From Streptomyces dysideae (GTDB lineage Bacteria; Actinomycetota; Actinomycetes; Streptomycetales; Streptomycetaceae), in the NCBI RefSeq assembly GCF_001514305.1, contig NZ_KQ949088.1, positions 1-64,000 of the forward strand: a stretch of 64,000 nucleotides of DNA, in the 5' to 3' direction. A program made the position numbers and the translations under genes. How positions within the stretch are numbered: the stretch's first letter is position 1; the number at the start of each line of letters is the position of its first letter. Under the pieces are notes generated by a model that was given only the letters and a program-made list of their open reading frames with translations, was not told the DNA's origin and searched no databases. This document shows, one piece after another, positions 54,690-64,000 of the stretch.

Positions 54690-55841
54690 ATGAGCGAGGC
54701 TGTCGCCGAGCGGTTCGAGGAGCTGTACGGGGCCGGGCCCGAGGGGGTGTGGGCGGCGCCGGGCCGGGTCAACCTGATCGGCGAGCACACCGACTACAAC
54801 GACGGCTTCGTCATGCCGTTCGCCCTGCCGCACACCGCGGTCGCCGCCGTCTCACGGCGTGCGGACGGCGTCCTGCGGCTGCACTCGGCGGACGTCGAGG
54901 GTGGCGTCGTCGAGCTGCGGGTCGACGCGCTCGAGCCGCAGTCGGACAAGAACTGGACCGCGTACCCGTCGGGTGTGGTCTGGGCGCTGCGGGAAGCCGG
55001 ACATGCCGTGACCGGCGCGGACATCCACCTGGCCTCGACCGTGCCGGCGGGCGCGGGACTGTCCTCGTCGGCGGCGCTGGAGGTCGTCGTCGCCCTGGCG
55101 CTGAACGACCTGTACGAACTCGGGCTCAAGGGCTGGCAGCTGGCCCGGCTCTGCCAGCGCGCCGAGAACGTCTACGTCGGTGCACCCGTCGGGATCATGG
55201 ACCAGACCGCGTCCGCGTGCTGCGAGCAGGGCCACGCCCTGTTCCTCGACACGCGGGACCTGTCGCAGAAGCAGATCCCCTTCGACCTGGCCGCCGAGGG
55301 CATGCGCCTGCTGGTCGTCGACACGCAGGTCAAGCACTCCCACAGCGAGGGCGAGTACGGCAAGCGCCGCGCCGGCTGCGAGAAGGGCGCCGCCCTGCTG
55401 GGCGTCGACGCGCTGCGGGACGTGGCCTACGACGAGCTGGACGCGGCGCTGGAGCGGCTGGGCGACGACGAAGAGGTACGGCGGCTGGTGCGCCACGTCG
55501 TCACCGAGGACCAGCGCGTGGAGCACGTCGTCTCGCTGCTGGAGTCGGGTGAGACGCGGGCGATCGGGCCGGTGCTGGTCGCGGGCCACGCCTCCCTGCG
55601 GGACGACTTCCGCATCTCCTGCCCGGAGCTGGACCTCGTCGTCGACACGGCCCTGGCCTCCGGCGCCCTCGGCGCCCGCATGACCGGCGGCGGCTTCGGC
55701 GGCTCGGCGATCGTGCTCGCGGAGGCCGCCGACGTGGAGGCGATCACCAAGTCGGTCGAGGAGGCCTTCGCGGCGGCCGGCTTCACGGCGCCGCGCGTGT
55801 TCGCGGCGGTGCCGGCGGCGGGGGCACGGCGCGTGAAGTAG
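54690..55841 (+). CDS. galK: Galactokinase
   Basis: 383 aa GHMP kinase. GRVNLIGEHTDYNDG (residues 25-39) is the galactokinase signature, PAGAGLSSSAALE (119-131) binds ATP, and the catalytic Asp is in GIMDQTAS. RMTGGGFGGSAIVL is the third GHMP motif. Phosphorylates galactose as the entry step of the pathway. ATG 54690 with a nearby AGGGGCAGG. Ends just before a near-perfect 15-bp hairpin. Confidence 0.96.
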   Translation: MSEAVAERFEELYGAGPEGVWAAPGRVNLIGEHTDYNDGFVMPFALPHTAVAAVSRRADGVLRLHSADVEGGVVELRVDALEPQSDKNWTAYPSGVVWALREAGHAVTGADIHLASTVPAGAGLSSSAALEVVVALALNDLYELGLKGWQLARLCQRAENVYVGAPVGIMDQTASACCEQGHALFLDTRDLSQKQIPFDLAAEGMRLLVVDTQVKHSHSEGEYGKRRAGCEKGAALLGVDALRDVAYDELDAALERLGDDEEVRRLVRHVVTEDQRVEHVVSLLESGETRAIGPVLVAGHASLRDDFRISCPELDLVVDTALASGALGARMTGGGFGGSAIVLAEAADVEAITKSVEEAFAAAGFTAPRVFAAVPAAGARRVK

Positions 55842-55844
55842 CGG

Positions 55845-55878
55845 TACGGGGGTGGGGGCGGGTGCCCTCACCCCCGTA
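55845..55878 (+). terminator. Strong terminator of the gal operon
   Basis: TACGGGGGTGGGGGC and GCCCTCACCCCCGTA form a 15-bp stem (one G-T pair) with a 4-nt GGGT loop, 3 bp after the galK stop. Can also serve the convergent GNAT gene. Confidence 0.85.
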
Positions 55879-56008
55879 AGGCCGCTGCCGCTAGAGGTAT
55901 CCCCACGCCCGCTGCCCGCGTCGTCGGGGTCCGGCACCGACTCCCGAGCAAAACCGGAGCGGGCCGTGCGTCTGGACCCCGCCGCACCTGCCGGAAGCGG
56001 TCTGACGC

Positions 56009-56452
56009 TCACCCCAGCCGCTTGGTCAGCGTGTACTCCGTGATGCCCGGCGGATAGTCGGGGATCACACACACCACGTCGTACCCCTGCTTCCTGTAGA
56101 ACTCGGGCGCCTGGAAGTCCCACGTCTCCAGGCGTACGGCCGTACAGCCCCGTTCCTCGCGGGCCAGCCGCTCCGCGTGTGCGAGGACATGCGAACCGAG
56201 CCCTGTCCCGCGGTGGTGCTCGGCGACCCAGAGGCAGGCCACATGGAGCCAGGTCGTCCAGGTGTGGCCGACGAGTCCGCCCGCCAGTTCGTTCCCCTCG
56301 GTCAACGCCCACACATGGAGCGGAAGTTCCCGTTCACCTGGGGTTCCGCGCAGCGCGCGGATGACGGAGGAGGCCGCGGTGTTCGTGTCCCGCAGCCGGA
56401 CGCGGAGCAGATCGCGTCGTTGTCTGTCGACTTCCGTCTCGATACGAAACAT
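56009..56452 (-). CDS. GNAT-family N-acetyltransferase
   Basis: 147 aa. Acetyl-CoA loop VAEHHRGTGLGSHVLAHAE (R-G-T-G-L-G) after WTTWLHVACLWV, and the C-terminal AVRLETWDFQAPEFYRKQGYDVVCVI are classical GNAT features; the W-D-F-Q-A-P-E-F-Y pattern occurs in small-molecule acetyltransferases. ATG 56452 (MFRIETEVD) is preferred; ATG 56464 would add four residues; neither has a clear ribosome-binding site. Convergent with galK. Confidence 0.85.
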   Translation of the reverse strand: MFRIETEVDRQRRDLLRVRLRDTNTAASSVIRALRGTPGERELPLHVWALTEGNELAGGLVGHTWTTWLHVACLWVAEHHRGTGLGSHVLAHAERLAREERGCTAVRLETWDFQAPEFYRKQGYDVVCVIPDYPPGITEYTLTKRLG

Positions 56453-56734
56453 GCGGCACACCATAAACGCGCTGGACAACCAGTTCTGCAAATTACCTTC
56501 CGCTCCCGGCCCTCGGCCGTACCCTGATGAACAGCACCGGTGGGGGCCGGTGCTGATCAGGGGGCGAGACAAGTCGGGTACGACGCCCGAAGTGGGGGTA
56601 GCAGTCCTTGCACGGCGGCGGCCGTGCGGCCGTCTCGCTTCGGGCGTCGTGCCTGCGCCGGAGTCCGTCTCCCGGTGTCGTCCTTCGACGATGAGGTATC
56701 CCCTGCTCTTCGAGAGCTTGGGGAAGGGGGTTTC

Positions 56735-57502
56735 GTGGTTCGCATCCGAGTCCTGGTCGTCGACGACCATCGCATCTTCGCCGAGTCGCTCGCCGCCGCC
56801 CTGGCCGCCGAGCCGGACGTCGACGTGTCCGCGGCGGGCAGCGGTCCGGCCGCGCTGCGCAGTCTGGAGCGGGCGGCCGCCGAGGGGCGCCGGTTCGACG
56901 TGCTGCTCGTCGACGCCGATCTGGGGGGCAACGTGCCAGGTGTACGGCCTGCCGTGCCCGTTCAGGACGGCAATGAGGACGGGCTCGTCGACGGCATCTC
57001 GCTCGTCGCCGGAGTCCGGACCGGGCAGCCGGCTGTCCGGATCGTCGTCCTCGCCGAGAAGGACGATCCGCGGCGGGCCGCGCTGGCCCTGCAGGCCGGG
57101 GCGTCCGGGTGGGTGGCCAAGGACTGCTCGCTGTCCCGGCTGCTGACCGTCATCCGCGGGGTGCTGCGCGACGAGACCCATCTGCCGCCCGCGCTGCTCA
57201 CCGGCGTACTGCGGGAGCTGACCGCCGCGCGCAAGCACCGCACCGAGAGCGAGCGGCTCGTCGAGTCGCTGACGCCGAGGGAGCGGGAGGTGCTGCGGTG
57301 CATGGTCGCCGGGCTGGGCCGCAAGGCCGTCGCCGAGCGGCTGTTCCTGTCCCCGCACACCGTGCGGACGCATATGCAGAACGTCCTCGGGAAGCTGGGT
57401 GTGCACTCCACCCTCGCCGCTGTCGCGCTCGCGCGCCGGGCCGGGGTCGGGCCAGTGGATCTAGCCGGGGATGTTGTCGAACGGGGCGGTCAGCTGGCGT
57501 AG
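56735..57502 (+). CDS. LuxR/NarL-family response regulator with an extended receiver
   Basis: 255 aa from GTG 56735, with GGGAAGGGGG upstream. Receiver: VVDDHRIFAESL (Asp10/Asp11), phospho-acceptor Asp60 in FDVLLVDADLG, and Lys129 in GWVAKD. About 20 extra residues (64-85, rich in Asp/Gly/Pro) follow the phosphorylation site and are unusual. Output: LTPREREVLRCMVAGLGRKAVAERLFLSPHTVRTHMQNVLGKLGV. No cognate kinase nearby. Its last 42 bp overlap the 3' end of the convergent marR gene. The stretch 56465-56734 upstream holds no gene I can support. Confidence 0.88.
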   Translation: MVRIRVLVVDDHRIFAESLAAALAAEPDVDVSAAGSGPAALRSLERAAAEGRRFDVLLVDADLGGNVPGVRPAVPVQDGNEDGLVDGISLVAGVRTGQPAVRIVVLAEKDDPRRAALALQAGASGWVAKDCSLSRLLTVIRGVLRDETHLPPALLTGVLRELTAARKHRTESERLVESLTPREREVLRCMVAGLGRKAVAERLFLSPHTVRTHMQNVLGKLGVHSTLAAVALARRAGVGPVDLAGDVVERGGQLA

Positions 57503-57958
57503 CAGGCCGGCCAGTTCGCTCCGCTGGGCGCGGGACAGCTCGGCGAGGATCGCGCGCTCCTGCTCCAGCAGGCCGGCCAGGGCCTGGTCGGCGCGGTCCT
57601 TGCCGTCGTCCGTGAGGCGGACCAGTACACCGCGGCGGTCGCTCGGGTCGGGGAGACGCTCCACCAGGCCCTTCTTCGCCAGGCGGTCGATGCGGTTCGT
57701 CATCGTGCCCGAGGTGACCAGGGTCTGTGTCAGCAACTGCCCAGGCGAGAGCTGGTACGGCGTTCCCGCGCGTCTCAGCGCGGTCAGCACGTCGAACTCC
57801 CAGGGCTCCAGGCTGTGTTCCGCGAAGGCCAGCCGGCGCGCCCGGTCCAGGTGCCGGGCCAGCCTGCTCACCCGGCTGAGCACCTCGAGCGGTTCCACGT
57901 CGAGGTCCGGGCGCTCCCGGCGCCATGCTGCGACCAGCCGATCGACCTCGTCCTCCAT
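57461..57958 (-). CDS. MarR-family transcriptional regulator
   Basis: 165 aa. Winged helix YQLSPGQLLTQTLVTSGTMTNRIDRLAKKGLVERLPDPSDRRGVLVRLTDDG is typical of MarR, flanked by dimerisation helices; no sensing Cys in the OhrR position. ATG 57958. Divergent from tam, with three evenly spaced palindromes in the shared 125-bp region, so it probably regulates itself and the tam-VOC genes. Its 3' end overlaps the response-regulator gene by 42 bp. Confidence 0.9.
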   Translation of the reverse strand: MEDEVDRLVAAWRRERPDLDVEPLEVLSRVSRLARHLDRARRLAFAEHSLEPWEFDVLTALRRAGTPYQLSPGQLLTQTLVTSGTMTNRIDRLAKKGLVERLPDPSDRRGVLVRLTDDGKDRADQALAGLLEQERAILAELSRAQRSELAGLLRQLTAPFDNIPG

Positions 57959-57980
57959 GACGATCAGTGTAGTGGTTGTG

Positions 57981-58021
57981 TCGACGTGAAGTCTCTTGAT
58001 GTCGAGTCTCTTGACGTCAAG
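57981..58021. promoter_or_regulatory. Three palindromic boxes at 15-bp intervals between marR and tam
   Basis: TCGACGTGAA (57981-57990), TTGATGTCGA (57996-58005) and TTGACGTCAA (58011-58020); the last extends to the perfect CTTGACGTCAAG (58010-58021). The copies at 57991 and 58006 are also near-identical 15-bp direct repeats (GTCTCTTGAYGTCRA). Probable operators for the adjacent MarR protein. Confidence 0.65.
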
Positions 58022-58083
58022 CTAAATCGGTGAGGATGCTGGGTACCCGTCCTGTACGGTCACCACCTTCCGGAGGCTCCCGT

Positions 58084-58896
58084 ATGTCCGCCCCCACCTG
58101 GGACCCCGCCCAGTACCTGCGTCACGCCGGCCACCGCGCCCGCCCCTTCACCGACCTCCTGGCCCGCGTCCCCGGCCTGCCCAGCGAGCAGCCTCGTATC
58201 GCCGACCTGGGCTGCGGTCCCGGCAACGTCACGGCCCTGCTCGCCGAACGCTGGCCCACCGCGCACATCACCGGCTACGACAACTCGCCCGAGATGCTCG
58301 ACAAGGCCCACGTCGAGTGGGAGGGCCGCACGGTCGGAGGCGGCCGCCTGGACTTCTCCCACGCGGACGTACGGACCTGGGCGCCCTCCGAGCCGTACGA
58401 CCTGATCGTCAGCAATGCCACGCTGCAGTGGGTGCCGGGGCACGGGGAACGGTTCGCGGAGTGGGTCGCCGGGCTGCGGCCCGGGGGCAGCTTCGCCTTC
58501 CAGGTGCCCGGCAACTTCGACGCCCCCAGTCATGTCCTGATGCGCGAACTCGCCCACTCCGCGCGGTGGCGGGGCCGCCTCGCGGAAACCCTGCGGCACG
58601 ACGACGCGGTCTCGGCGCCCGCCGCCTACCTGGAGGCGCTCACCGGACTGGGCTGCGCCGCCGACGTCTGGGAGACGACGTACGTCCATCTCCTCACCGG
58701 CGCGGATCCGGTGCTGGACTGGGTCAAGGGGACCGGGCTGCGGCCCGTGCTCACCGCGCTCGCCGACGACGAGGAGGCCGCCCGGGACTTCGTCGCCGAG
58801 TACCGCACCGCACTCCGCGCGGCCTACCCGGACACCGCCCACGGCACGCCCTTCCCGTTCCGCCGCGTCTTCGCCGTCGCCCGCAAGGAGGCCTGA
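58084..58896 (+). CDS. tam: Trans-aconitate 2-methyltransferase
   Basis: 270 aa class-I SAM methyltransferase. The family-specific N-terminus WDPAQYLRHAGHRARPFTDLLARV, SAM loop ADLGCGPGNVTALLAERW, the acidic ITGYDNSPEML and the SNATLQWVPGH motif all match Tam, which methylates trans-aconitate, an inhibitor of aconitase. ATG 58084 follows GGAGG. The VOC gene starts 2 bp after its stop with its ribosome-binding site inside tam. Confidence 0.92.
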   Translation: MSAPTWDPAQYLRHAGHRARPFTDLLARVPGLPSEQPRIADLGCGPGNVTALLAERWPTAHITGYDNSPEMLDKAHVEWEGRTVGGGRLDFSHADVRTWAPSEPYDLIVSNATLQWVPGHGERFAEWVAGLRPGGSFAFQVPGNFDAPSHVLMRELAHSARWRGRLAETLRHDDAVSAPAAYLEALTGLGCAADVWETTYVHLLTGADPVLDWVKGTGLRPVLTALADDEEAARDFVAEYRTALRAAYPDTAHGTPFPFRRVFAVARKEA

Positions 58897-58898
58897 CC

Positions 58899-59267
58899 AT
58901 GATCACCGCCGTCGACCATGTGCAGCTCGCCGCGCCGCCCGGCTCGGAGGACCGGCTGCGCACGTACTACGCGGGCGTCCTCGGCATGACCGAGGTGCCC
59001 AAGCCGCCGGCGCTCGCCGCGAAGGGGGGCTGCTGGTTCCGGGCCGGACCTGTGGAGCTGCACCTGGGGATCGAGGACGACTTCCGCGCGGCGAAGAAGG
59101 CGCATCCGGGGCTGCGGGTCGAGGGGATCGTGACGTACGGGGCCCGGCTGGAGGCCCGAGGGGCGCAGGTCGAATGGGACGAGACCCTGCCGGGGCACCG
59201 GCGGTTCTACTCCTACGACCCCGTGGGGAACCGGCTGGAGTTCCTGGAGCCGGTGACCGGCGTTTGA
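58899..59267 (+). CDS. VOC-family (glyoxalase-like) protein
   Basis: 122 aa with one vicinal-oxygen-chelate domain: ITAVDHVQLAAPPGSED at the start with the His ligand position, CWFRAGPVELHLGIED in the middle, and FYSYDPVGNRLEFLEP at the end with the Glu ligand. Could be a dioxygenase, glyoxalase or resistance protein; substrate unknown. Ribosome-binding site AAGGAGG lies inside tam, so translation is coupled. Confidence 0.9.
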   Translation: MITAVDHVQLAAPPGSEDRLRTYYAGVLGMTEVPKPPALAAKGGCWFRAGPVELHLGIEDDFRAAKKAHPGLRVEGIVTYGARLEARGAQVEWDETLPGHRRFYSYDPVGNRLEFLEPVTGV

Positions 59268-59331
59268 GGGCCGCCGCGAAGGGTCACCCGCTGTGGTGAG
59301 ACCGGGGGGAATCTTGCTGGGAGTGAGGGAC

Positions 59332-59505
59332 GTGGCGCGAGAGCAGAAGGCCAAGGCCAAGAAGGAGCAGGTCAAGGGCAAGGCCAAGGAGGCGATGGGC
59401 CGCGCGGTCGGCAACGAGAAGATGACGGCCGAAGGCCGGGCCGAACAGGCCAAGGGCGACGCCCGCCAGGCGAAGGAGAAGACGAAGGACGCCCTCCAGG
59501 ACTGA
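59332..59505 (+). CDS. CsbD-family stress-response protein
   Basis: 57 aa from GTG 59332 with GGGAG upstream; an in-frame GTG at 59323 would add three residues. EQVKGKAKEAMGRAVGNEKMTAEGRAEQAKGDARQAKEKTKD is the CsbD repeat of small soluble helical proteins induced by stress in many bacteria. Molecular role unknown. Convergent with tetR, 66 bp apart. Confidence 0.88.
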   Translation: MAREQKAKAKKEQVKGKAKEAMGRAVGNEKMTAEGRAEQAKGDARQAKEKTKDALQD

Positions 59506-59571
59506 GCGTGCCGGAAGCGGCGGGGCCCCGTCCGCCGGGAGCGGGCGAGGATCCCGCCGCCGTGTCCGGCG

Positions 59572-60249
59572 TCAGCTCTTCCGGCGCCCTATCAGGTGCG
59601 GCTTGGCCTCCAGCCCGTCCAGACCGTGCCACGCCAGATTCACCAGATGGGCCGCCACCTCCGCCTTCTTCGGGCGGCGCACGTCCAGCCACCACTGGCC
59701 GGTCAGCGCCACCATGCCCACCAGGGCCTGCGCGTACAGCGGGGCCAGCTTGGGGTCGAAGCCGCGGCTCTTGAACTCGCGGCCCAGGATGTCCTCCACC
59801 TGGGTGGCGATGTCCGAGATCAGCGAGGCGAAGGAGCCCGTCGACTGGGGGATGGGGGAGTCGCGGACCAGGATGCGGAAACCGTCCGTGTACTCCTCGA
59901 TGTAGTCGAGGAGGGCGAAGGCGGCCTGTTCGCAGAGTTCGCGGGGGTGGCCGGCCGTCAGAGAGCTGGTCACCATGTCCAGCAGGCGCCGCATCTCGCG
60001 GTCCACCACCACCGCGTACAGGCCCTCCTTGCCGCCGAAGTGCTCGTACACCACCGGCTTGGACACCCCGGCCTTCGCCGCGATCTCCTCCACCGACGTG
60101 CCCTCGAAGCCCTTCGCGGCGAAGAGGGTGCGACCGATCTCCAGCAGCTGCTGGCGGCGCTCGGCACCGGTCATCCGGGTGCGACGCGCTCGCCGCGGCT
60201 TCTCATTGCTCGGGGTGCTGCTGGAGTCGGTCGCCACGGCATCAATCAT
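59572..60249 (-). CDS. TetR-family regulator, desaturase operon
   Basis: 225 aa. A basic N-terminus (KPRRARRTRMTGAERR) precedes the helix-turn-helix LFAAKGFEGTSVEEIAAKAGVSKPVVYEHFGGKEGLYAVVV. The long helical C-terminal domain probably binds acyl-CoA, as in DesT- or FasR-like regulators. ATG 60249 overlaps the desaturase stop (ATGA), so the enzyme and its likely repressor are translated together. Tandem operators lie upstream of the desaturase gene. Confidence 0.9.
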   Translation of the reverse strand: MIDAVATDSSSTPSNEKPRRARRTRMTGAERRQQLLEIGRTLFAAKGFEGTSVEEIAAKAGVSKPVVYEHFGGKEGLYAVVVDREMRRLLDMVTSSLTAGHPRELCEQAAFALLDYIEEYTDGFRILVRDSPIPQSTGSFASLISDIATQVEDILGREFKSRGFDPKLAPLYAQALVGMVALTGQWWLDVRRPKKAEVAAHLVNLAWHGLDGLEAKPHLIGRRKS

Positions 60250-61256
60250 GCCGCCTTCGCCGTCTCCCGCCCTCGCCGGGAGCCGCCTTCACCGTCGTTC
60301 CGGCGCGAATCGATACGCGAGCGTGACGGCCAGCGCACGTCGTACGCCCAGCCGAGCATCTCGAACCAGCGGATGAACCGGGCCGAGGAGTCCAGCTGGC
60401 CCCGCTCCACACCGTGCCGCGCGGACGTCGGGTCGGCGTGGTGCAGGTTGTGCCAGGACTCGCCGCAGGACAGGACCGCCAGCCACCACACGTTGCCCGA
60501 ACGGTCCCGCGACTTGAACGGGCGCTTGCCCACCGCGTGGCAGATCGAGTTGATCGACCACGTGACGTGGTGCAGGAGCGCCACCCGGACCAGCGAGCCC
60601 CAGAAGAACGCCGTGAACGCGCCCCACCAGGACATCGTCACCAGACCGCCGACCAGCGGCGGCAGCGCGAGCGAGACCATCGTCCAGAGGATGAACTGGC
60701 GGGAGATCGTGCGGATCGCCCTGTCCTTGATCAGATCCGGCGCGTACTTGTCCTGCGGCGTCTGCTCCTCGTCGAACATCCAGCCGATGTGCGCCCACCA
60801 CAGGCCCTTCATCAGGGCCGGAACCGTCTCACCGAACCGCCACGGCGAGTGCGGGTCGCCCTCCGCGTCCGAGAACTTGTGGTGCTTGCGATGGTCCGCG
60901 ACCCAGCGGACCAGCGGCCCCTCGACCGCCAGCGACCCCATGATCGCCAGCGCGATCCGGAGCGGCCGCTTGGCCTTGAAGGAACCATGGGTGAAGTAGC
61001 GGTGGAAGCCGATGGTGATGCCGTGGCAGCCCAGGAAGTACATGAAGACCAGCAGGCCGAGGTCCAGCCAGCTCACCCCCCAGCCCCAGGCCAGCGGCAC
61101 CGCGGCCAGCAGCGCGAGGAACGGGATGGTGATGAACAGCAGCAGCGTGATCTGCTCGATCGAACGCTTCTGCTCGCCGCCCAGCGTGGCGGAGGGCACG
61201 GGGGTGTCGTCGTTCGCCTGCGGGGCGTCTTCGATCACATCGGAGCTCGTGGTCAT
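60246..61256 (-). CDS. Acyl-CoA desaturase (stearoyl-CoA type)
   Basis: 336-aa membrane di-iron enzyme that inserts a cis double bond into fatty acyl chains to adjust membrane fluidity. Three His boxes: HRYFTH in [20 protein letters not shown] in [12 protein letters not shown], and HNLHH in [13 protein letters not shown]. Four hydrophobic segments surround them. ATG 61256 gives [13 protein letters not shown]; an upstream extension lacks coding character. Co-translated with the TetR gene. Confidence 0.93.
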   Translation of the reverse strand: MTTSSDVIEDAPQANDDTPVPSATLGGEQKRSIEQITLLLFITIPFLALLAAVPLAWGWGVSWLDLGLLVFMYFLGCHGITIGFHRYFTHGSFKAKRPLRIALAIMGSLAVEGPLVRWVADHRKHHKFSDAEGDPHSPWRFGETVPALMKGLWWAHIGWMFDEEQTPQDKYAPDLIKDRAIRTISRQFILWTMVSLALPPLVGGLVTMSWWGAFTAFFWGSLVRVALLHHVTWSINSICHAVGKRPFKSRDRSGNVWWLAVLSCGESWHNLHHADPTSARHGVERGQLDSSARFIRWFEMLGWAYDVRWPSRSRIDSRRNDGEGGSRRGRETAKAA

Positions 61257-61321
61257 GGGCGTCCCCTGTGGGGTTCGAGGGTTCAGGAGGGTGCCGAGCG
61301 CGGAAACCGCGCACAGCTTCC

Positions 61322-61348
61322 TACGGTTCCGTAACCTACGGCATCGTA
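61322..61348. promoter_or_regulatory. Tandem operators TACGGTTCCGTA / TACGGCATCGTA upstream of the desaturase
   Basis: Two dyads starting 15 bp apart (61322-61333 and 61337-61348), each TACG...CGTA, 66-92 bp upstream of the start codon. The first is perfect (TACGG-TT-CCGTA). Likely bound by the TetR protein encoded by the same operon. The rest of 61257-61558 is a divergent promoter region with ppc and shows no further gene. Confidence 0.6.
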
Positions 61349-61558
61349 AGTATGGCAGCGCGTCGGCCGGCGGCAAGAGCCCGAAAGCCTGCGCGTCCGG
61401 CCGGACACCTATCCTGGAGTCGGTCGGACAGCGCGGTCCGCTCTGATTCATTCCCGGATGCCCGGCCCGTATGCGGCACCCGCCGCGCGAGCCGCGCACT
61501 CCGGGTTCCCTCCCAGACGAGCTTCAGACGAGCTTCAACACTGCAAGGAGCCGCACCT

Positions 61559-64000
<2,442 letters not shown>

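Noticed and set aside
59506-59571. Terminator between csbD and tetR
   Set aside because: Short GC dyads are present but too weak and ambiguous to call.

Overview
The window is high-GC actinobacterial chromosome, almost certainly Streptomyces. The evidence is strong third-position GC bias, frequent GTG starts, ATGA/GTGA start-stop overlaps, an SsgA-like sporulation protein, a protein O-mannosyltransferase next to two penicillin-binding proteins, and the tatD-rpf-ksgA-ispE and galT-galE-galK blocks. From memory, the order ppc, desaturase, tam, galKET, ispE, ksgA, rpf, tatD, rsmI, pmt, two PBPs, ssgE resembles the core region of S. coelicolor around SCO3127-SCO3158; this was not checked by search.

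Layout. 1-4.3 kb is accessory: the end of an IS5-like element whose second ORF carries an in-frame amber codon, then a minus-strand run of little-known genes including an S1-domain protein. 4.6-7.6 kb has a GNAT enzyme, exonuclease III and an orphan serine recombinase. 7.6-12.1 kb is a MerR-controlled oxidative cluster (Baeyer-Villiger-type monooxygenase, hydrolase, short-chain dehydrogenase) reminiscent of mycobacterial mymA-lipR-sadH. 12.2-21.9 kb holds a tricorn-type protease, a TetR/MMPL exporter pair with two matching operators, a sodium/solute symporter, a YbaK-like deacylase and a DMT permease.

22.0-26.8 kb is the most unusual part. A small membrane protein, a HIT-family hydrolase and a TIR-domain membrane protein lie together, and the TIR gene is split after about 17 codons by a 2.26-kb TnpB-only insertion (RuvC D/E/D residues and zinc ribbon intact, no TnpA). 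Removing the insert restores one open frame of about 490 codons. This suggests an RNA-guided-nuclease element sitting in a candidate defence locus, with the interrupted gene as its predicted guide/target.

26.8-32.6 kb carries a DUF1876 protein, a serine hydrolase, ohr/ohrR and a CbiMQO-type metal ECF transporter with a probable Nur (nickel) box at its promoter, then an SsgA-like gene. 32.6-47.2 kb is cell envelope and translation: two NTF2-like-domain PBPs, Pmt, RsmI, TatD, an RpfB-like factor, KsgA, IspE, a Tat-exported amidase and an ABC-F protein with a large inverted repeat at its ribosome-binding site. 47.4-52.2 kb has two tandem paralogous beta-propeller membrane proteins and an atypical response regulator lacking the phospho-acceptor Asp. 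52.6-55.8 kb is the galTEK operon with a strong terminator. 56-61.3 kb has a GNAT enzyme, a second LuxR-type regulator, a MarR regulator with three phased palindromes, Tam, a VOC protein, CsbD, and a desaturase-TetR operon. The window ends inside ppc.

No tRNA, rRNA or CRISPR array was recognised. Starts are chosen by ribosome-binding site, overlap and family length; those with weak support are flagged.
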